NCBI GenBank assembly: GCA_902481695.1 | Contig: CABSXY010000066.1 | Location: forward strand, 1-9,175 | Origin: an uncultured Haemophilus sp. | GTDB lineage: Bacteria > Pseudomonadota > Gammaproteobacteria > Enterobacterales > Pasteurellaceae | Direction of reading: 5' to 3' | DNA: 9,175 nt | Part shown: piece after piece, positions 5,002-9,175 of the stretch | How positions within the stretch are numbered: position 1 is the stretch's first letter | Layout: every line of letters begins with the position of its first letter | The notes under the pieces: generated by a model | Database searches by the model: none | Told to the model about the DNA's origin: nothing | The model's input: only the letters and a program-made list of their open reading frames with translations | Made by a program: the position numbers and the translations under genes

Positions 5002-6939
5002 ATGAGTGTCAAAATGAAACAAACACGTTCTCCTTTATATCCGATTTTCCTCTTCGTCATCATTAATCTGATTATTTTCACCTTGTCTCGTCTTGGGCTT
5101 GCGATTTGGCAGGCAGACCGTGTTTCTGCGGTAGAGGGATGGGGACAACTATTTTTACAAGGCTTGCGTATGGACATCGTAGCTTTGTGTTACTTATTTG
5201 GTGTGCCGGCATTATTGACGGTGCTATTTCATCATAGCCGAATTTGGAAAATGATTTTACGTATTTGGCTTACCTTAGGTAGTGTGTTTATTCTATTTAT
5301 GGAATTGGCTACGCCTGCATTTATCGAAACCTATGACTTCCGTCCAAACCGACTCTTTATTGAATATTTAATTTATCCGAAAGAAGTCTTTTCAATGTTG
5401 ATGGAAGGCCATTTAACTGCGGTCATTTTTAGTCTTATTTTCACCGTTACGGCTTTCTTCTGTTATTGGAAACTATCTGGTTATGCGGTGAAAAACTTAC
5501 GCCCAATGAGCTGGAAATTACGCCCTGTTGTAGCATTGCTCGTGATTGCAGTGGCTTTTTTAGGTGCGCGTTCGAGTTTCCAACACCGAGGTGTTAACCC
5601 TGCAATGGTCGCCTTTTCTTCCGATGGTTTAGTGAATTCTCTCGTGTTGAACTCTGGCTATTCTGTCCTTTATGCGGCACAGCAATTTAAAGATGAAGGT
5701 TCATCTTCCGAGGTGTACGGCAAAATGGATACTGATGAAATGTTGCGTATTGTCAAAGCAAGCCGTGGCCGTCCTGAAAGTGATTATATTTCAGAGAAGA
5801 TTCCAACATTAACGAAAAACCAAGCCACTTACCAAGGTAAACCGAAAAATATTGTCATTATTTTGGAAGAAAGTTTTGGCGCGCAATTTGTCGGTACATT
5901 AGGCGGAAAACCACTTTCGCCTGAATTTGATAAATTAGCCAAAGAAGGCTGGTTATTTGAAAATCTCTATGCTACGGGGACACGTTCAGTTCGTGGTATT
6001 GAAGCAACTACAGCGGGCTTTACACCCACTCCAGCACGAGCAGTGGTGAAATTAAATAACAGTCAAAGTGGTTTCTTTACCATTGCAGATTTACTTGCTA
6101 AACAAGGTTATAACACGTCTTTTATTTATGGCGGTGAAAAACACTTTGATAACATGGCAAGCTTCTTCTATGGCAACGGCTTCCAAACTATTATCGATCA
6201 AAAGGATTATCAAAATCCGAAATTTACTGCGACTTGGGGCGTGAGTGATGAGGATTTATTTGATAAAGCGAACGAAACCTTTACCCAATTACAGAATGAA
6301 GGAAAACCATTCTTTAGCTTAGTATTCAGTTCAAGCAATCACGATCCTTTTGAATTTCCGGATGGTAAAATTGAGCTTTACGAACAACCAAAAGCAACCC
6401 GTAATAACAGCGCAAAATATGCGGATTATGCCATTGGTTATTTCTTCAAATTAGCGAAACAGTCTAATTATTGGAAGGATACTGTATTCTTGGTGATTGC
6501 AGACCATGATTCCCGTGCGGCGGGCGCAAGCTTAGTACCAATTAAGCATTTCCATATTCCAGCGTTAATTTTAGGTGATCATGTTGAGCCTCGCCGAGAC
6601 AGTCGTTTAGTGAGTCAAATTGATATGCCAACAACCTTGCTTTCTATTGCGGGCGTAAGCGGTAATTATCCGATGATTGGTTTTGATTTAACGCAAGACG
6701 TTAATCCAAATCGTGCCTTTATGCAGTTTGATCAAACCCAAGCGTTAATGAAAGGCAATCATGATGTCGTTATCCAAACACCAAATAGCAAAGCAAAAGG
6801 CTATGTCTATGATAAGGAAAAAGACACATTAACTGAAAAAGAAGTGCCGGAAGAAATGAAAAAAGAAGCCTTGGCACATGCTTTACTTGGCAGCTATTTG
6901 TATAAAAATCGTTTATATAAAGGCAGTGAAGAGAAATAA
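5002..6939 (+). CDS. Membrane-anchored LTA-synthase/MdoB-like sulfatase-fold transferase
   Basis: A probable inner-membrane enzyme with a periplasmic alkaline-phosphatase/sulfatase-fold domain that moves a phospho-group (phosphoglycerol or phosphoethanolamine) onto an envelope glycan or lipid. The 645 residues start with about five hydrophobic spans (near 12-36, 55-78, 83-105, 137-158, 175-190). The soluble domain runs from about 280 to 570. Metal and catalytic marks fit the family: IVIILEESFG at 284-293, the nucleophile region ATGTRSVRG at 324-332 (T327 likely), YGGEKHFDNM at 376-385, WGVSDEDLF at 412-420, SSNHDPF at 444-450 and ADHDSR at 500-505. ATG 5002 has AGGA only three bases upstream; ATG 5014 is 15 bases away, so the exact start is uncertain. 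A weak extended -10 (TGC TTTAAA, 4961-4969) may be its promoter. EptA-type transferases share the fold but have a different threonine motif. Substrate unknown. Confidence 0.85.
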   Translation: MSVKMKQTRSPLYPIFLFVIINLIIFTLSRLGLAIWQADRVSAVEGWGQLFLQGLRMDIVALCYLFGVPALLTVLFHHSRIWKMILRIWLTLGSVFILFMELATPAFIETYDFRPNRLFIEYLIYPKEVFSMLMEGHLTAVIFSLIFTVTAFFCYWKLSGYAVKNLRPMSWKLRPVVALLVIAVAFLGARSSFQHRGVNPAMVAFSSDGLVNSLVLNSGYSVLYAAQQFKDEGSSSEVYGKMDTDEMLRIVKASRGRPESDYISEKIPTLTKNQATYQGKPKNIVIILEESFGAQFVGTLGGKPLSPEFDKLAKEGWLFENLYATGTRSVRGIEATTAGFTPTPARAVVKLNNSQSGFFTIADLLAKQGYNTSFIYGGEKHFDNMASFFYGNGFQTIIDQKDYQNPKFTATWGVSDEDLFDKANETFTQLQNEGKPFFSLVFSSSNHDPFEFPDGKIELYEQPKATRNNSAKYADYAIGYFFKLAKQSNYWKDTVFLVIADHDSRAAGASLVPIKHFHIPALILGDHVEPRRDSRLVSQIDMPTTLLSIAGVSGNYPMIGFDLTQDVNPNRAFMQFDQTQALMKGNHDVVIQTPNSKAKGYVYDKEKDTLTEKEVPEEMKKEALAHALLGSYLYKNRLYKGSEEK

Positions 6940-6947
6940 AGTGCGGT
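6939..6947 (+). repeat. DNA uptake signal sequence, overlapping the sulfatase stop codon
   Basis: A perfect AAGTGCGGT whose first A is the last base of the TAA stop (6937-6939). The downstream sequence CAGTTTTAGGCTAATTTTA matches the two AT-rich segments of the extended USS. Confidence 0.95.
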
Positions 6948-6965
6948 CAGTTTTAGGCTAATTTT

Positions 6966-6992
6966 AAAGGGCGAATGATTTCGCCCTTTTTT
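6966..6992 (+). terminator. Rho-independent terminator between the sulfatase gene and ytfE
   Basis: A perfect 10-bp stem AAAGGGCGAA (6966-6975) / TTCGCCCTTT (6980-6989) with a TGAT loop. The 3' arm runs into six T (6987-6992). It lies 26 bases after the sulfatase stop and 13 bases beyond the ytfE stop on the other strand, so it may end both convergent genes, though the minus-side T-tract is short. Confidence 0.88.
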
Positions 6993-7005
6993 ATATGATT
7001 TGAAT

Positions 7006-7680
7006 TTAGTGATTTTCAGCAATCACACGTGGGAATAAAATATTATTTTCACGGTGAATATGCATCATTAAATCATCAGCAAACTCTTGGATGCCACTAT
7101 AAAGCGCACGCCATGTATTGCAAGCATCTGCTGGAGGTGTCATATTGTTTGTTAATGATTTCAATACTTCCAAATGTTCGCCGTGTTCGGTGTGTTCCAT
7201 TTCCATCATACGAATTGGCATTTGCGCCATCATATAGTTACCGGCTTTGATCATAGGGAAAAGCACGTGTTCTTCTTTCATCATGTGGTTGCTCAAATCC
7301 TCATAGACATTGCGTAATTCAGCTGCCACACCTATTGGGCAATCTTCACGATCGCCATGAACACTTTCTACACGATCCGCTAAGACGATTAATTCTTGAA
7401 GCTGTTCGCGGTGGCGTTGATGGTAGCGAACTAAAATATGATCGATAATTTCAGGATAAGTTGCATTAACCCAATATTCCTCTGGGTTTTCTGCTTTGCT
7501 GTTTTGAAGCTCGGTTAAACGAGTTTCAATTTCTGCTAAATTTAATCCTTTTTCTGCCGCTGCGTGAGCGAGTGTATCTGAACCACCGCAGCAGAAATCT
7601 AAATCATATTCACGAAGTAGTGAAGTTGAGCCGGGTACGCTGACAGCGATTTCACTTAATTTTTTATCTCCAAAAGACAT
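7006..7680 (-). CDS. ytfE: Di-iron iron-sulfur cluster repair protein YtfE/DnrN (RIC family)
   Basis: Helps restore Fe-S clusters damaged by nitric oxide and oxidative stress; a cytoplasmic protein. The 224 residues fit the roughly 220-residue family. The N-terminal ScdA-like domain contains the CCGG motif with C30-C31. The C-terminal hemerythrin-like four-helix domain carries H87, H132, E136, H163, H207 and E211. These reproduce the spacing of the six E. coli YtfE iron ligands with a constant +3 offset, so the active site looks intact. ATG 7680 has a strong AAGGAG (complement of 7688-7693) seven bases upstream. The gene stands alone: it converges on the sulfatase gene and diverges from the yafD-like gene. 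An FNR-type box lies about 100 bases upstream, in line with the reported FNR activation of ytfE in H. influenzae. No frameshift or missing ligand was seen. Confidence 0.95.
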   Translation of the reverse strand: MSFGDKKLSEIAVSVPGSTSLLREYDLDFCCGGSDTLAHAAAEKGLNLAEIETRLTELQNSKAENPEEYWVNATYPEIIDHILVRYHQRHREQLQELIVLADRVESVHGDREDCPIGVAAELRNVYEDLSNHMMKEEHVLFPMIKAGNYMMAQMPIRMMEMEHTEHGEHLEVLKSLTNNMTPPADACNTWRALYSGIQEFADDLMMHIHRENNILFPRVIAENH

Positions 7681-7725
7681 AATGAATCTCCTTATTGATG
7701 AGGTAGAGTTAAAAAGTTGAGTGAA

Positions 7726-7731
7726 ATACTA
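7726..7731 (-). promoter_or_regulatory. Candidate -10 box for ytfE
   Basis: TAGTAT on the minus strand (four of six bases of the -10 consensus). It would start transcription near 7719, putting the centre of the FNR-type box at about -60, a class I activator position. CATTAT (complement of 7734-7739) is an alternative. No -35 box is obvious, as expected for an activated promoter. Confidence 0.3.
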
Positions 7732-7771
7732 AGATAATGAAAGAAAAATGCAACGGATTTTTTAGCAAAGT

Positions 7772-7785
7772 ATGATTTAAATCAA
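7772..7785. promoter_or_regulatory. FNR-type binding site upstream of ytfE
   Basis: ATGATTTAAATCAA matches the FNR consensus TTGAT-N4-ATCAA at nine of ten defined positions and is nearly palindromic. It lies 92-105 bases before the ytfE start in the ytfE/yafD-like divergent region. FNR is the anaerobic activator, and ytfE is a known FNR-dependent gene in H. influenzae, so ytfE is the likely target. Assignment to the + strand gene is less likely because that gene has its own promoter about 90 bases away. Confidence 0.65.
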
Positions 7786-7844
7786 AGCTAAAAGTTAAAG
7801 TTACCGTGTTGTAGGTAGGTATTAATGTGTATGAAAAGTGAAAG

Positions 7845-7872
7845 TTGCATTGCTTTGATTAGGTGTTATTAT
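7845..7872 (+). promoter_or_regulatory. Candidate extended -10 promoter of the yafD-like gene
   Basis: TTGCAT (7845-7850), a 16-base spacer, then TATTAT (7867-7872, five of six bases of consensus) preceded by TG at 7864-7865, giving an extended -10. Transcription would start near 7879, just ahead of the ribosome site AGAGGGA. Confidence 0.55.
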
Positions 7873-7895
7873 TCGAGCATAGAGAGGGAATAATC

Positions 7896-8747
7896 ATGAA
7901 GCGAATCTATCGATTTTTGGCTGTTGGCTTGGTGTTAGTGGTTTTAGGTACTGGATATTTTTTTATAAATCTAACGATTTTTGACCGTACATTTATTCAA
8001 CTAAATACGTCACAAAAAGTAAATTACATTCATTTTGAAAACAGGTTAAATATGCAATGTGATAAGGCTGATAATTCAGTGTCTAAATTAGTCTCTTCAC
8101 ATTTTCGTTTGGTCAATTGGAATGTGCATAAAGGACAAGATAAGGGGTGGCAAGAAGATTTAGCGCGATTGTCTAATCAGGCTGATTTTGTGTTATTGCA
8201 AGAGGCGACACAACATCAAAATTTAAGTGCATTTTCGACCGCACTTTTTGTGTCCTCTTTTTCTTTTAAAGATCTCTTATCAGGTGTAAAAACATTCACC
8301 AACACGCAACCAGAATCGTATTGCGGTGGTGGTGTAGCTGAACCATTAATACGAATACCTAAAGTGGCAAGTGTGATGAATTTTCCATTAGAAAAAGGCG
8401 ATAGTTTGCTACTTATTAATGTGCATTTAATTAATTTTGAATGGGGTATTTCCACTTATCAAACCCAGTTAGAGCAGCTATTTTCCTTTGTTGAAAATCA
8501 TCAAGGTCCTATCATCATGTCTGGTGATTTTAATGCGTGGAATGAACGTCGTCTGAATTTAGTCAATAATTTGATACAAAAATATGGACTCGGTGCAGTG
8601 ACGCTATCTCAAGATGAACGATTGCGATTTTTAGGTTATCCACTTGATTATATTTTTACGCGAGGCGTAAAAGTGGTGAGTGCAACATCAGAAGTGGTTA
8701 CTTCGTCAGATCATAATCCATTACTGATTGAATTCGAATTGGAATAA
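7896..8747 (+). CDS. Endonuclease/exonuclease/phosphatase family protein, YafD-like (UPF0294)
   Basis: A 283-residue protein with the metal-dependent DNase I-like fold, resembling E. coli YafD; its true substrate is not established. The N-terminus MKRIYRFLAVGLVLVVLGTGYFF (1-23) is an uncleaved signal anchor or signal peptide, suggesting a periplasmic or membrane-tethered domain. Active-site marks are NWNVHK at 74-79, LLQEA at 100-104 (E103 metal ligand), NVHLINF at 175-181, SGDFNAWN at 209-216 (D211, N213), PLDYIFTRG at 249-257 and SSDHNPLLIEF at 270-280 (D272, H273). The ATG at 7896 is chosen over in-frame GTG 7863. It has AGAGGGA six bases upstream, whereas GTG 7863 overlaps the promoter and has no ribosome site. 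A USS sits inside the gene (Thr-Ala-Leu), and another overlaps the stop codon. It could act on nucleic acid or on a phospho-lipid or sugar. Confidence 0.88.
   Translation: MKRIYRFLAVGLVLVVLGTGYFFINLTIFDRTFIQLNTSQKVNYIHFENRLNMQCDKADNSVSKLVSSHFRLVNWNVHKGQDKGWQEDLARLSNQADFVLLQEATQHQNLSAFSTALFVSSFSFKDLLSGVKTFTNTQPESYCGGGVAEPLIRIPKVASVMNFPLEKGDSLLLINVHLINFEWGISTYQTQLEQLFSFVENHQGPIIMSGDFNAWNERRLNLVNNLIQKYGLGAVTLSQDERLRFLGYPLDYIFTRGVKVVSATSEVVTSSDHNPLLIEFELE
8238..8246 (-). repeat. DNA uptake signal sequence inside the yafD-like gene
   Basis: A perfect ACCGCACTT on the + strand, encoding Thr-Ala-Leu. Ten bases upstream lies AAGTGC (8225-8230), a partial opposite-facing USS, giving a small 6-bp inverted repeat within the coding region. 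Confidence 0.93.
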
Positions 8748-8755
8748 AGTGCGGT
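8747..8755 (+). repeat. DNA uptake signal sequence, overlapping the yafD-like stop codon
   Basis: A perfect AAGTGCGGT whose first A is the last base of the TAA stop (8745-8747), followed by CAGATTTTGAGAAAATTTT, the typical extended USS flank. The layout copies that at the sulfatase stop. Confidence 0.95.
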
Positions 8756-8773
8756 CAGATTTTGAGAAAATTT

Positions 8774-8798
8774 TAGGGCTAACGTTATGTTAGCCCTA
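8774..8798. terminator. Hairpin between the yafD-like gene and pepA, likely bidirectional terminator
   Basis: A perfect 10-bp stem TAGGGCTAAC (8774-8783) / GTTAGCCCTA (8789-8798) with a 5-base GTTAT loop, midway between two convergent stops. The T-tract is poor on the + side (TGTGTTAATT). On the minus side the stem is followed by AAATTTTC, so termination may be partial in either direction. Confidence 0.7.
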
Positions 8799-8806
8799 TG
8801 TGTTAA

Positions 8807-9175
8807 TTACTTGGTTTGATTAATTAAAAATTGTGTTAATAGAGACACTGGACGACCTGTTGCACCTTTATTTGCACCTTGAAGCCAAGCTGTTCCCGCA
8901 ATATCTAAATGTGCCCAGGTGTACTTTTTCGTAAAGTTGGAAAGGAATGCGCCTGCAGTAATTGCACCGCCCCAACGACCGCCAATATTAGCCAAATCGG
9001 CAAATGGGGATTTTAATTGCTCTTGATATTCTTCACTTAATGGTAAACGCCAAGCTTTATCAGTAGTTTGCTGTGCGGCTTGTAATAACTGTTCTGCTAA
9101 GGCATCATCAGTTGAAACTAAGCCGCTGTTATGTTGGCCTAACGCCACCACGCAAGCACCTGTTAGGGTTGCGAC
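8807..9175 (-). CDS. pepA: Leucyl aminopeptidase PepA, C-terminal part (5' end outside window)
   Basis: A cytosolic M17 metallopeptidase that removes N-terminal residues from peptides. The frame stays open to the window edge (VATLTGACVVALG at the upstream end), so GTG 9151 is not the start. The 123 visible residues are the last quarter of a protein usually near 500. Conserved C-terminal blocks are ATLTGAC (2-8), AWRLPLSEEYQEQLKSPFADLANIGG (about 42-67), GGAITAGAFL (about 70-79), and WAHLDIAGTAW followed by KGATGRPV (about 88-111). The metal ligands and the catalytic lysine and arginine lie upstream, outside the window, so activity cannot be judged. E. coli PepA also binds DNA as XerA/CarP; that role cannot be assessed here. 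It converges with the yafD-like gene over a shared hairpin. Confidence 0.95.
   Translation of the reverse strand, partial: VATLTGACVVALGQHNSGLVSTDDALAEQLLQAAQQTTDKAWRLPLSEEYQEQLKSPFADLANIGGRWGGAITAGAFLSNFTKKYTWAHLDIAGTAWLQGANKGATGRPVSLLTQFLINQTK

Noticed and set aside
7863..7895. An upstream GTG start adding 11 residues to the yafD-like protein
   Set aside because: It would lie within the extended -10 promoter, has no ribosome site and precedes the hydrophobic anchor with charged residues; ATG 7896 has a good AGAGGGA.
8216..8455. A 79-codon minus-strand open frame inside the yafD-like gene
   Set aside because: It overlaps the conserved nuclease-fold gene, has no recognisable domain, and is explained as an antisense shadow.
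1..9175. Mobile element, prophage, CRISPR or toxin-antitoxin system
   Set aside because: No transposase, integrase, direct-repeat array or small paired genes were seen; base composition and USS density are even across the window.

Overview
This window looks like ordinary chromosome from a Haemophilus-type member of the Pasteurellaceae. The best evidence is nine perfect copies of the 9-base Hin-type DNA uptake signal sequence (USS, AAGTGCGGT or its complement), about one per kilobase. The proteins are also typical of Haemophilus, and the DNA is AT-rich. The species cannot be fixed from the sequence alone. I see no phage, insertion sequence, CRISPR array, tRNA or rRNA.

Layout from left to right: (1) The C-terminal part of an AGCS-family sodium:alanine/glycine symporter (+, cut by the left edge), closed by a hairpin terminator. 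(2) A tight three-gene minus-strand operon, in transcription order a DUF1919 protein, 16S rRNA pseudouridine synthase RsuA and a Bcr/CflA drug efflux transporter, with a good candidate promoter just upstream. (3) A 200-bp divergent intergenic region holding that promoter, a USS and the maeB -10 box. (4) maeB (+), a malic enzyme lacking the C-terminal phosphotransacetylase domain found on E. coli MaeB, ended by a terminator built from two inverted USSs. (5) A membrane-anchored LTA-synthase/MdoB-like sulfatase-fold enzyme (+). (6) ytfE/dnrN (-), the di-iron protein for repair of nitrosative damage to Fe-S clusters, with an FNR-type box upstream. (7) A YafD-like endonuclease/exonuclease/phosphatase-fold protein (+) with its own extended -10 promoter. 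(8) The C-terminal third or less of leucyl aminopeptidase PepA (-, cut by the right edge).

The genes are mostly independent housekeeping units: amino-acid uptake, ribosome modification with drug export, C4 metabolism, envelope modification, nitrosative stress and peptide turnover. The strongest shared theme is the placement of USSs. Three genes end in the identical string TAAAGTGCGGTCA, where the stop codon overlaps the USS, and one terminator is an inverted USS pair. All three convergent gene junctions contain a hairpin that may act in both directions.

I did not find a convincing undescribed system. The observations most worth checking are the single-domain MaeB, the stop-codon/USS fusions, the DUF1919 gene tied to rsuA-bcr, the unknown substrate of the LTA-synthase-like enzyme, and the FNR box at ytfE.
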